DNA of 62,962 nucleotides from a virus. The notes beneath the pieces are model-generated. The model had not been told where the DNA came from. It ran no database searches and was given only the letters and a program-made list of their open reading frames with translations. Below, piece by piece: positions 53,601 through 60,764 of this stretch. The stretch lies in the IMG/VR virus record IMGVR_UViG_3300022871_000857, positions 1 to 62,962 of that record, one strand, 5' to 3'. Position 1 is the first letter of the stretch, and each line of letters starts with the position of its first letter. The translations under genes and the position numbers were made by a program.

Positions 53601-54782
53601 ATTTTTATGAACACCCATTTTTAATGCTATTTTTTCATATGAAAGATTTCCTTCAGATATTAAATGTTGTATTTGATTTACATATGTTTTATTTTTACGT
53701 TTCTTCCAGGATTCACTCATCTTTTTCTTTGTTTCAAAACTATGTTTTCCCCCAACATTTCTTCCTTTACTTGCAATTCCTATCTGTTTTTTTGTTACTG
53801 TTGAATGTTTTTTACCAAAAAAAGGATTTTCTAATCCTGTAAATATTTTAGATAAATGTTTTTTCTGTTCATCTGAAGGAATATACATTATTTTACCTTC
53901 ATGATGCATTTTAGAATGTTTTCCAAAATCCTTTACTTTTAAATTTTCTACACTATCGTTAGTAATATCTTCATCTTTATGATGCACACATTCAATAAAT
54001 TCTTTGGTTTTTAATTTCCGACCTAATATTTCTTGCATTATAAAAATACTCTGTCTCATATATTTACCATTATTTAATCCTATTATCCATCTACCAGATT
54101 GCTTATGTATTTTTCTATAGAAGGGCATTAAACTATCTCCTGATTTCAATAATTTAGCTTCTATATATTTGCCGTTTCTAAGCATAAATTTATGGTCTGG
54201 AGTTACAAATATACTATTGTCGTTATCTAACTTTACTTCCAATACAGTTGCATTTATTCTTGTTTTGCGTATTTGATTTGCTTTACGTAACCTTAATTGC
54301 ACTCCATCACTACAATATACATATGGTTCTTGTCCGACTAAATTTTTAATCGGGAAGTCACCATTTGGAGTTGAAATTATTGTATCTCCAGATACACACA
54401 TTGGGTCTAAAACTGTATCTCCTTTTTCAGAATAAAACAATACTATTCTTCTGGCTAGTGCAGGAGGAAAAGTAGATAACCCACCATCTTTACCTCTAAT
54501 ACTTTTAGATGAAGCATTGTAAGCTTTCCATTGTTGCTGTGATTTCTTTTCAACTTCTTTTTTAGTTCCGTCTTGTAATTCTATTTCTACCTTATGACCA
54601 TAGCTTAATTTCTTATGTTTCTGTATTGCAATATTATGTTGTTTTTTAGCTTCAAGTTCTATAACGTGTTTACCCCAAGAATAGTCTGGTTTATAAATAC
54701 TTTTAGGTATTTCTCCGTATTTAGATAATATCTGACTTCTAATTTCTCTTGACTTTACTAAACTTTCATCATTTTTACCCAT
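50661..54782 (-). CDS. DNA (N4/N6) methyltransferase interrupted by three inteins
   Basis: A 1,373-residue precursor. After removal of three inteins (129-442, 518-859, 952-1349) a 319-residue methyltransferase remains. Its motifs are an X-like STFPPALARRIV (~103), SAM motif I VLDPM-CGHN, catalytic motif IV T-SPPYWDL, and a C-terminal part CFASQVEDRKITAK. SPPYW is typical of N4-cytosine enzymes; motif order is X-I-IV. Each intein sits inside a catalytic or SAM-site element, so activity depends on splicing. It likely protects phage DNA from host restriction. Confidence 0.9.
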   Translation of the reverse strand: MGKNDESLVKSREIRSQILSKYGEIPKSIYKPDYSWGKHVIELEAKKQHNIAIQKHKKLSYGHKVEIELQDGTKKEVEKKSQQQWKAYNASSKSIRGKDGGLSTFPPALARRIVLFYSEKGDTVLDPMCVSGDTIISTPNGDFPIKNLVGQEPYVYCSDGVQLRLRKANQIRKTRINATVLEVKLDNDNSIFVTPDHKFMLRNGKYIEAKLLKSGDSLMPFYRKIHKQSGRWIIGLNNGKYMRQSIFIMQEILGRKLKTKEFIECVHHKDEDITNDSVENLKVKDFGKHSKMHHEGKIMYIPSDEQKKHLSKIFTGLENPFFGKKHSTVTKKQIGIASKGRNVGGKHSFETKKKMSESWKKRKNKTYVNQIQHLISEGNLSYEKIALKMGVHKNTVINISTKRFNYNHTVKSVEEYPTKIDTYNMNVEEFHNFVANGVIVKNCGHNSRMQVTYELERDYIGYDVSKEFMKFNNTVKDEIMGKGNQKLIFTPSNTITLKEQSSEKLDEEDNSMDMCYTCYSDDTEVLTDGGFKLFKNLKMIDKIATLDEGDNLIYVKLIEIQKNKYKGIMYEVINKKGFNLLVTPNHNMYIRKRHKKDYELLNVTKCKKQDKIKMSANWIGVNKDFFILPSIITEKNHIRKDNHILMEDWMTFLGWYISEGWCYYNRKQGKLKKGSNYSVSICQRDIKVLENIKKTMSKYGFKGTIKKDTLSFNSKQLYLYLNPLGKSYEKYIPKEFLSLDRKYLICLFNSLMLGDGNGKGANNTYFTSSAQLATDFMELVIKLGKKANMQKRVDCGRKFIRGREIFKKHDSYSIVIGNGCERQITEINKVKYDGFVYCCSIPNQKLFVRRKGKGCWCGNSPPYWDLEYYGDEKEQLGYNHSYGEFLNGLGRVVNECHRVLKRDKYCIFNVNDFRKNGILYTYHSDVIELFKKAGFNMHDIIVVEWASAMGACFSFNTKVLTENGYKNIGDIKVGEKVFTDVGKLQKVSKVFKRKENDIIDLKVKGLCDNIKITGEHPVLSIKRKDLVCYKDKTRSCFGYSGKSCSGCKNKLNKKILKWYKISELKEGDFISTQSSTIEKNNIFLNVFNYIKTEKYILKNNKICFKLNKKNLKYIPNKIKIDEKFARLIGYYLSEGCSNSKGLRFTFHEKEINYITDVCNLVKELFGLESIIKNSKIGKWSTIYIYSSILAEFFDCYLGKGFDKKSIPKHIFISNKNIKENLLIGLFRGDGCLTGNDISFGVSNEILIKETQSLLGSIGYSFYLREYYPKLSKNKTYQIRLAENKCIDFVEKTFNKKITQNTTKRYDFKIGDITVRSIVSMKKNKFNDYVYNLEINKNHTYIAEGIICHNCFASQVEDRKITAKSHEYLIVGRK
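50736..51929 (-). mobile_element. intein 3 of the methyltransferase (LAGLIDADG type)
   Basis: 398 residues. It starts CFSFNTKVLTENG (block A), has a TGEHPVLSI block B histidine, a LAGLIDADG pair (LIGYYLSEG, LIGLFRGDG), and ends HTYIAEGIICHN before extein Cys. An unusual Cys cluster (SCFGYSGKSCSGC, ~83-96) lies in the splicing domain and could bind zinc. Canonical residues C1, HN and C+1 suggest it can splice. Confidence 0.93.
52206..53231 (-). mobile_element. intein 2 of the methyltransferase (LAGLIDADG type)
   Basis: 342 residues. Starts CYSDDTEVLTDGG; block B TPNHNMYIR; endonuclease motifs FLGWYISEG and LFNSLMLGDG; ends RRKGKGCWCGN before extein Ser. The last two residues are Gly-Asn rather than His-Asn, a known variation in phage inteins with a WCGN|S ending. 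It splits T-SPPYW, the catalytic motif. Confidence 0.93.
53457..54398 (-). mobile_element. intein 1 of the methyltransferase (HNH/NUMOD type)
   Basis: 314 residues. Starts CVSGDTIISTPNGD; block B TPDHKFML; the middle carries an HNH-type nuclease (CVHHKDEDITNDSVENL), NUMOD-like segments (NPFFGKKHS) and an HTH (YEKIALKMGVHKNTV). Ends FHNFVANGVIVKN before extein Cys; penultimate Lys instead of His. Its endonuclease class differs from the other two inteins in the same gene. Confidence 0.93.
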
Positions 54783-54934
54783 TATAACTCCTCGTCAATT
54801 ATTTGTGTATTTTTAATACCAGTCCAACATGGATTTTCATGATATATTTTTCCTTGAAATATTACATAGGGTTCATTATCTAAAATTTCCTCATGGCAGT
54901 CATAACACCAAAGTTGCTCTTTTTCTTTGTTCAT
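54782..54934 (-). CDS. 50-residue Cys/His-rich protein
   Basis: A short protein with CYDCH (residues 10-14) and HENPCW (~36-41), probably one zinc site. It is translationally coupled to the methyltransferase by a TAATG overlap. Role unknown. Confidence 0.6.
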   Translation of the reverse strand: MNKEKEQLWCYDCHEEILDNEPYVIFQGKIYHENPCWTGIKNTQIIDEEL

Positions 54935-54946
54935 ATTTTCTTACTA

Positions 54947-55414
54947 TTAATTAAATAGTCCTCCTGTTAAATTCATTAATTTTTTATTATACACATTACC
55001 TTTGATAGTTTTATTTTTCCAATATATATCGCTTACTTTAGTAAATCCCATTTTCTTATAAAAATTATTAGCAATAATATTGCTTGCTCTAACAGTCAAC
55101 CATAAATTATTAGTGGGTTGTATATACTTGAAAAACTTATTTAATATTTTATTGCTCTTACCATTACCTTTAGTTATATTAAAAATTTGATGTAAGATAT
55201 AGTCTCCTCTCATAGTTGTAATATCTCCCAATCTTGTTTTCTTTTTATATTTAGTAAAAGCAATAAAAACACCTTCATCATATACTGCATTACTTTTTAA
55301 TATCTTATCTTTAATTTTATCTTGTCTTATATGTGGAAATATATCTTTGTACTTCCTAAAACATAACATTATTTCTTTAAGGTCTTCTATATTTGCTAGT
55401 TGTAATTTACTCAT
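54947..55414 (-). CDS. GNAT-family acetyltransferase
   Basis: A 155-residue protein of GNAT pattern: YDEGVFIAFTKYKKK strand pair, KGNGKSNKILNKFF as the acetyl-CoA loop (a G-x-G-K/S variant of Q-x-x-G-x-G), and LTVRASNIIANNFYKKMGF, the typical N-terminal-Asn/YxxxGF end. I start at ATG 55,414, whose sequence overlaps the preceding stop, instead of the longer frame at 55,450. Confidence 0.8.
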   Translation of the reverse strand: MSKLQLANIEDLKEIMLCFRKYKDIFPHIRQDKIKDKILKSNAVYDEGVFIAFTKYKKKTRLGDITTMRGDYILHQIFNITKGNGKSNKILNKFFKYIQPTNNLWLTVRASNIIANNFYKKMGFTKVSDIYWKNKTIKGNVYNKKLMNLTGGLFN

Positions 55415-55916
55415 TGTGTGTATCCGTATCGTGTTCTTCCCCCGATTCATATTCTACTTCCCATATATGTTCTGTTATCAATAACATATGGAAAATATGA
55501 TATTCTTTTAATTTATTAAAATTAATATCTGATAAAGTTGCTAATATGGAATATACATCTTCTATTGAAGAATAAATAACACGACTATTCCTAAAACTAG
55601 CATATGCCTTTCTAAACATCTCAAAATTAACATCTTTCATATCAACGGTTGTATTTTGTGCTGTTTCTAGTCCTTCAGTTGAAAAATAAAACCCTCGTTT
55701 TAACCATAATATATAACAATAACAAGCTATCTTTAATAAATCTCTTTCTCTTTTTAGATTTTGATACCTAAAACAATATTTAGACATTGTTCCATATAAC
55801 CAAGAAGCACCGAATTCGTCAAATAAAATATCTGTAGTTTCTTTAGTTTTATTATATCTGTATTTCTTACCTCCATATGTGAACTGGTCTTTTATTAAAT
55901 CAAAAAATTTATTCAT
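55407..55916 (-). CDS. hypothetical protein beside the clamp loader
   Basis: A 169-residue, mainly helical protein (YQNLKRERDLLKIACYCYILWLKRG) with no recognised motif. A GGGAGG site precedes the ATG. Transcription probably starts from the bipartite motif just upstream, shared with recA, so co-regulation with recombination is likely. Confidence 0.55.
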   Translation of the reverse strand: MNKFFDLIKDQFTYGGKKYRYNKTKETTDILFDEFGASWLYGTMSKYCFRYQNLKRERDLLKIACYCYILWLKRGFYFSTEGLETAQNTTVDMKDVNFEMFRKAYASFRNSRVIYSSIEDVYSILATLSDINFNKLKEYHIFHMLLITEHIWEVEYESGEEHDTDTHNE

Positions 55917-55937
55917 ATTACCTCCCGTTTATACTAT

Positions 55938-55969
55938 TAATATAGAATAAAAATCACCAATGGCAATTA
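55938..55969 (-). promoter_or_regulatory. bipartite promoter-like motif, second copy
   Basis: TAATTGCCAT (55969-55960), 12-base spacer, TTCTATATTA (55947-55938): both halves and the spacing are identical to the recA leader. The upstream half overlaps the clamp-loader stop codon; the ATG of the gene it serves is 21 bases downstream. Confidence 0.65.
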
Positions 55970-58081
55970 CTTTTTTTCTTTTCTTATTTTACATAACATA
56001 TTGAAAAATAAAGAGTTATAGTCATATACACCCCCAACTCTTTCCTCAATATTGATTATTTCTTCAAAATATTTGATTAAAATATCTTCAGGTATATCTC
56101 CTGCTATTTTTTCGTATGTTTTTACCCTATAAGGAGCTACATTTGTTAGTGGCATATTCATTTTTATTTTTAGACAAGTCATAAGGTCATACTTTAAAAA
56201 ATTAATAAAAGTATTAATATCAGGATAATTTTGTTTCCAACCAAGAAATGATTTCCATATTAATGTCAAATCTTCTCTTGCAACTCCATCTAAGAAATCA
56301 ACATTTACTTCATCAGAAAGAAATTCTCTTATATCTCCTGAATTACTATATTGTTCTAACAGATGTATCGCTTGTCTTAAATTTGTATCAGAATTCCTTG
56401 CTATTGTCCATATCGTTTTTTCATCTACATCCATTTTTAATTCTTTTGTTAGTTCTTCTATTCTATCAAATATATCTTTCCATCTAATAGGATTAAGCTT
56501 ATATGTCTGACATCTTGTTTGTATTGTTTTTAATACTTTGTTTAATTCAGTTGTGCATAAAATCCAAATAAAATCATTAGATGCATCTTCTAGTGGTTTA
56601 AGTAAACAATTCCAAGCCGGCTTGGATAACATATGGCAATTAGAGACAATATTGCTTAACCCTAAACTATAATTATTTCCAACTAGAAAATTATGATTAT
56701 CTTCAACCTCAATATCAAATACTTCTACAGTCCATTTATGTTTTTTGTAATCAATATTTTTAATTTTGGCTGGTTTTATTTCATAAGATTTAGTACAATT
56801 ATTAAAAAAGTCATTATCAAAAGGCAACAAATCCCCTGCTAATTTATATCTCATGGAGGGAATAACATAGGGACTTATATTTTTAAATAATTTTAAACTA
56901 CTTTCTTTTGAAAATCTAATAGAAGGATATTTACCTGTAATATAGGCTGTATTTTTTAATTTAAATTTTTTGTTAAGAAACATAGAAAACATTTTTACTT
57001 CTTCATTAGAAAAACCACAAATATGTAAATGTGCATTTCCTGATTTAGACATACTTCCATCGTCCATATATAAAAAAGCTAAACTAATATAAGTAAATTG
57101 ATTAAATATTTTTTTATTAATATATTTTTTCTTATTTTTATAAATAAGAGGATAAATATCTGTTAAAAACCATGAGCTTTTTGTATTGTAACCTGTAAAT
57201 TTATCTCCAAAAGTATCTTTATTTATTCTGTCTGTGGTTGATAATTTACTACAGTCTATTACTTTAGATATTATGTCCCTTTTATATGTAATATATTTTA
57301 ATTGTTTATAAGAATGATTCATTTTTAATCTTACTGTATTTTTCATTTTTCCTAAATAGCCATCTCCAAGTATTGTTCCTAATAAAACCTGTTTAATATT
57401 TGAAGGAATTTTATTCCTAATTTCATATATTATAGATTTCTTTTGTAGTTTGTCCGCTCTTTTATATCCCTTATCTGTAAGTATTTTATGATTATCTGTA
57501 CATGTAAATTTGTTACCATGTTGGGTTTTAATAGTAATTGTTTTTTGTAAATTTACTTTTTTTCTAAAATAACCTATAATTTTTTTGGATTCAATTTTAT
57601 TTGTTTTTAAATTATAAGAAAGAACTTTTTTTTCTTTTTTATGTTTTACTATATTTCCAATTTTTTCATATGTCATATCTTCAAGAAGAACAGGAGTAGA
57701 ACCTAAAAAACATTCATCAAGTAAGATACCTTTATATTTAGATATTGGAGATTTATAGTATATTTCTTTACTTAATGTCCTAATATCATCTATACCTCTA
57801 TTATCAGAAGCATTTATTTCAAGTAAATCAAATTTGAAATTTAGACATGAAGGACATTTTAGACATGGATTCCCTTCTTTTGATAAATCTTGACAATTTA
57901 AACTCATAAAAAACAATCTAGCTAAAGTAGTTTTACCTATGCCACTTTTACCTGAAAACAAATATGAATTAGCTAATCCTTTTTTATTTATTGCTTGTGA
58001 TTTCAATATCTTCACAACATGTTCTTGACCTTTAATTTCATTCCATTTTATTGGTCTGAAAATATTATTAAAATCTTTCAA
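55967..58081 (-). CDS. clamp loader ATPase (DnaX/RFC-like) interrupted by an intein
   Basis: A 704-residue precursor starting with TTG at 58,081 behind AAAGGAG. Spliced length is 346. It has Walker A GKSGIGKTT (44-52), a zinc module CLKCPSC (73-79), Walker B LLDE|CHM split by the intein, SRC-like QTRCQTY and sensor segments, and a helical collar. It loads the clamp made at 28,031. It is the first gene after the tRNA-Leu-like RNA and its strong promoter. Confidence 0.92.
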   Translation of the reverse strand: MKDFNNIFRPIKWNEIKGQEHVVKILKSQAINKKGLANSYLFSGKSGIGKTTLARLFFMSLNCQDLSKEGNPCLKCPSCLNFKFDLLEINASDNRGIDDIRTLSKEIYYKSPISKYKGILLDECFLGSTPVLLEDMTYEKIGNIVKHKKEKKVLSYNLKTNKIESKKIIGYFRKKVNLQKTITIKTQHGNKFTCTDNHKILTDKGYKRADKLQKKSIIYEIRNKIPSNIKQVLLGTILGDGYLGKMKNTVRLKMNHSYKQLKYITYKRDIISKVIDCSKLSTTDRINKDTFGDKFTGYNTKSSWFLTDIYPLIYKNKKKYINKKIFNQFTYISLAFLYMDDGSMSKSGNAHLHICGFSNEEVKMFSMFLNKKFKLKNTAYITGKYPSIRFSKESSLKLFKNISPYVIPSMRYKLAGDLLPFDNDFFNNCTKSYEIKPAKIKNIDYKKHKWTVEVFDIEVEDNHNFLVGNNYSLGLSNIVSNCHMLSKPAWNCLLKPLEDASNDFIWILCTTELNKVLKTIQTRCQTYKLNPIRWKDIFDRIEELTKELKMDVDEKTIWTIARNSDTNLRQAIHLLEQYSNSGDIREFLSDEVNVDFLDGVAREDLTLIWKSFLGWKQNYPDINTFINFLKYDLMTCLKIKMNMPLTNVAPYRVKTYEKIAGDIPEDILIKYFEEIINIEERVGGVYDYNSLFFNMLCKIRKEKK
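56639..57712 (-). mobile_element. intein in the clamp loader (LAGLIDADG type)
   Basis: 358 residues (124-481). Starts CFLGSTPVLLEDM, block B CTDNHKILT, endonuclease motifs LLGTILGDG and LAFLYMDDG, ending DNHNFLVGNNYSL...NIVSN before extein Cys. The penultimate residue is Ser, not His, and about 8 residues are inserted between blocks F and G. Splicing may be slow or conditional. It splits Walker B (DE|CH). Confidence 0.92.
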
Positions 58082-58102
58082 TATTATTCTCCTTTAATTA
58101 GA

Positions 58103-58233
58103 TGAACTGTAAGCAGGATTCGATACCTGCATAATTAGCTTCAAATGAGTATTATATCCCGAGAACTTCAGCTCATAAGACTAATTCGAGGTTTGGTTAC
58201 CGTCTTGTGCGTCTAGTTCCGCCACTACAGTTC
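58103..58233 (-). ncRNA. tRNA-Leu-like RNA with enlarged loops
   Basis: The 5' half (acceptor GAACTGT, then GTGGCGGAAC...AGACGCACAAGAC) closely resembles bacterial tRNA-Leu but lacks the D-loop GG. The anticodon stem AAGAC/GTCTT (58206-58202 with 58181-58177) closes a 20-base loop instead of 7. A long arm (ATGAG...CTCAT, AATTAG...CTAATT) replaces the variable arm. The T-arm GCAGG/CCTGC has an 8-base loop TATCGAAT. The acceptor closes with ACAGTTC, A73 and no CCA. Total 131 bases, driven by a perfect promoter. Confidence 0.65.
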
Positions 58234-58267
58234 AATTTATTTATAAATATCATTTAACTTACAAACC

Positions 58268-58296
58268 ATTATATCATAATATAAATAGTTTGTCAA
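58268..58296 (-). promoter_or_regulatory. consensus sigma-70 promoter for the tRNA-Leu-like RNA
   Basis: TTGACA (58296-58291), 17 bases, TATAAT (58273-58268), all perfect. The predicted start lies about 30 bases before the RNA's 5' stem. Read-through would also transcribe the clamp loader. Confidence 0.88.
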
Positions 58297-58299
58297 TCA

Positions 58300-59319
58300 T
58301 TATTTTGTTTTCTTTTTAAACTTATCATCATATGGTTTAAGTATACTATCTTCATTTAAATGATTTAATACTAAATCTTTTACTACTTTTCTCCTATCAT
58401 TACTCCATTTTAAATAATTTGCTATTTTCTCTACTATCTCTGAACCTAGTCTAGCATGGTGTATATAGTTACTCCTATCAACCTTATTTGTTCTTACAAA
58501 CGGCTTTGCTATATCATGTAATAAAGCAGACCACCTTAAATTTAAGTCTTTAGGAGTAGAATAAACAACCTGTTTTGTATGTGTCCATAAATCATAGTCA
58601 TGGTATTTACTATTTTGATTATAATCTAATTGTAATGCTAGTTCAGGAATCATAAAGTTAAATAATCTGGTTATCATTAAAAAATCTAATCCTAAATTAA
58701 TATTATCTGACAACAATAACTTATCTAGCTCTATCATCCATCTTTCTTTACTTACTGTTAATATTCTATAATTAAGTTCTAATGTTTTTTTCCATATTGC
58801 TTCATCTACATTTATTAGTTTTAATTGAGAAATAAATCTAGCGGCTCTTAACATTCTCAATGGGTCTTCCTTGAATCTTAATTTTGTATTACCTACACAT
58901 TTTAATGTTCTTGTTTCCAAATCTTCTCTTCCATTAAAGGGGTCTATATATTTATTTCCTATTTTGGCTATTGCATTAATAGTAAAGTCCCTTCTACTTA
59001 AATCAGAATGTAGGTCTTTTACAAATTCTACATTTGGTTTTCTACAATTCCTTTTATATTCTTCAGTTCTAAATGCTGTTAATTCTATATAATTCCCTTC
59101 AATTTTAACACCCAAAGTACCAAATTTTTTGCCAATTAAATATGCCCTCCTACCCTCGTTTTTGATTGCCTTTTCAATCTCGTCAGGAGAAAAGGGACAA
59201 GCAAAATCATAATCTTTTGGTTCTACTCCTATTAATTCATCTCTAACGCAACCCCCTACAGCATAAACAGGATATATGATTTTTTTAACTTTATTATATA
59301 TATATTGTAATTTTGTCAT
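58300..59319 (-). CDS. cca: CCA-adding enzyme / poly(A) polymerase-type tRNA nucleotidyltransferase
   Basis: A 339-residue class II nucleotidyltransferase. It has VYAVGGCVRDELIG with PKDYDFAC (the GG and DxD motifs, ~18-42), RRDFTINAIA (~108-117), ERWMIEL-type neck elements, and a C-terminal HD domain (LLHDIAK, ~267). It adds or repairs 3'-CCA on tRNAs. It lies directly upstream of a tRNA-like RNA that lacks CCA, while the two ordinary tRNAs here encode it. Confidence 0.92.
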   Translation of the reverse strand: MTKLQYIYNKVKKIIYPVYAVGGCVRDELIGVEPKDYDFACPFSPDEIEKAIKNEGRRAYLIGKKFGTLGVKIEGNYIELTAFRTEEYKRNCRKPNVEFVKDLHSDLSRRDFTINAIAKIGNKYIDPFNGREDLETRTLKCVGNTKLRFKEDPLRMLRAARFISQLKLINVDEAIWKKTLELNYRILTVSKERWMIELDKLLLSDNINLGLDFLMITRLFNFMIPELALQLDYNQNSKYHDYDLWTHTKQVVYSTPKDLNLRWSALLHDIAKPFVRTNKVDRSNYIHHARLGSEIVEKIANYLKWSNDRRKVVKDLVLNHLNEDSILKPYDDKFKKKTK

Positions 59320-59450
59320 TTAACATCTACCCATATTTTATGATTTATAATATTGCTAATATTTTGAAAACATACCCCATATTTTTGAGCAATATCAACT
59401 ATTTTTAATTTACCTTTTAATTGTCTTATTTCTTTTACTTTATTTAACAT
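59316..59450 (-). CDS. 44-residue helix-turn-helix protein
   Basis: A small basic protein whose VDIAQKYGVCFQNISNIIN is a helix-turn-helix of the type found at the end of HNH homing enzymes. It overlaps both neighbours (11 and 4 bases). It may be the remnant of a homing endonuclease or a small regulator of the RNA-end genes. Confidence 0.55.
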   Translation of the reverse strand: MLNKVKEIRQLKGKLKIVDIAQKYGVCFQNISNIINHKIWVDVK

Positions 59451-60189
59451 TCCAATATTCCTCCAATAACCTTATTTGTAGTTTATTTATCTCTTTAGTG
59501 TTAGCTGTTTTTTGAAGGTCTGATTTAACATAAGCCATATCTATTAGTTTTTCAAGTTCATTGGTTTTATTTAATACCCAATCTAAACTATATTTTCCTA
59601 TTTTTATATCTCTAACCAAATTATTCTGTGGTAAAGGAAATTGTAGTTTACCTTCAACTAGCATATCTAATCCTTCCAAAAGCAATCTTATTAGATGTGA
59701 AGCAAATTTAGTATCGTATCCAAACTTTAAAGCTAATTCTTTTCTACCTGTCATATTCTCTTTCTTTATTTCCAATTTCTTTCTTTGTGCATAAGCATAA
59801 CCTTTAAATGTATGATATGATTTTTTAGATATAAACAAATGATAATTATCTAATAATTCTTGTCCAAATTTATCACATTCTAATAAACACTTATCATTAA
59901 CAAAAAACAGTTCTACTATATTAGGATTATTCTGTATAGCTAAATGTATAAACTTAATTAAAGAATAAATAGTATAGTCTATATCTCCCTTTAAATTCTT
60001 TACTGTCTGTGGCGTTTTAGTTGACAATATTACTTGTTCACATTTGTTTATTCCTAATACATAATCTTTAGTAGGTATGAATATTCCCATAAAATCTTCA
60101 TCTGAATTTTTAGTATGAGTTCCATATAAATGAGAGCCAGTTCTTATTTTTATTATTTGATTTTGATTTGCTAATTCTTTTTCTTTCAT
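59440..60189 (-). CDS. RlaP-like nucleotidyltransferase
   Basis: A 249-residue protein with the pol-beta nucleotidyltransferase signature GSHLYGTHTKNSDEDFMG (~18-35), where G-S and D-x-D bind nucleotide and metal, then a helical domain (GRKELALKFGYDTKFASHLIRLL). This is the DUF4269/RlaP type associated with RNA ligases in phages and bacteria. It is three genes from a CCA-adding enzyme, so nucleotide addition to RNA ends is plausible. No RNA ligase is in the window. Confidence 0.75.
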   Translation of the reverse strand: MKEKELANQNQIIKIRTGSHLYGTHTKNSDEDFMGIFIPTKDYVLGINKCEQVILSTKTPQTVKNLKGDIDYTIYSLIKFIHLAIQNNPNIVELFFVNDKCLLECDKFGQELLDNYHLFISKKSYHTFKGYAYAQRKKLEIKKENMTGRKELALKFGYDTKFASHLIRLLLEGLDMLVEGKLQFPLPQNNLVRDIKIGKYSLDWVLNKTNELEKLIDMAYVKSDLQKTANTKEINKLQIRLLEEYWNVK

Positions 60190-60593
60190 TATATTTTTTC
60201 TTCTATTTCATTTATAAATTTTATATTAAATATCAAAAATATATCTAATACTTCATTTACAAAATATTTAGTGCAATTTAGTATATCTTCTTCAGTTATC
60301 TTTTCAAATTTCTTTAAAGTAAATAATTGATTCATATATAAAGGTTGGTTAGAATATTCCACTACTTCATTCATGGGTATTTCTCTAGTTTCTTTAAAGT
60401 GAGAAGGCATTAAATCAACACCAAAACTTGATTGTAAATTATATATTGAAAATAAATACTTTCCCATCCCTTCGTCTTTATCACTTAAATATATAGAAGC
60501 AAGGTCATGTAAGGACATATAGCAATTAACAACTGAAAGCATTTGGTCGTTTTTAAAATAATGTTCTTCAATTATTCTTTTTAATTTTCTCAT
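60189..60593 (-). CDS. hypothetical protein of the RNA-end cluster
   Basis: A 134-residue helical protein (RRIIEEHY-type start, NCYMSLHDLASIYL, EEDILNCTKYFVNEVL). Stop and start overlap with the RlaP-like gene by one base (TAATG), which suggests a functional pair. Unknown function. Confidence 0.5.
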   Translation of the reverse strand: MRKLKRIIEEHYFKNDQMLSVVNCYMSLHDLASIYLSDKDEGMGKYLFSIYNLQSSFGVDLMPSHFKETREIPMNEVVEYSNQPLYMNQLFTLKKFEKITEEDILNCTKYFVNEVLDIFLIFNIKFINEIEEKI

Positions 60594-60609
60594 TTTTCGT
60601 CTCTCTCTA

Positions 60610-60762
60610 TTATATCCAAATAGATATAAGTATAGTTAAAAATATAAAACCATAAATTAAAATATCCTTCCAACCTATCCAATTGCAGTCATACATAGTT
60701 TTATAAATCACTATTAGTAAAAACATTTCACATAATGTAGCTATTATTTTAAGTATTAACAT
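60610..60762 (-). CDS. 50-residue membrane protein
   Basis: A short frame with two hydrophobic helices (LKIIATLCEMFLLIVIYKT and the C-terminal IYGFIFLTILISIWI) separated by a Trp-rich turn. Overlaps nothing; AGGAG precedes it. Confidence 0.5.
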   Translation of the reverse strand: MLILKIIATLCEMFLLIVIYKTMYDCNWIGWKDILIYGFIFLTILISIWI

Positions 60763-60764
60763 AC

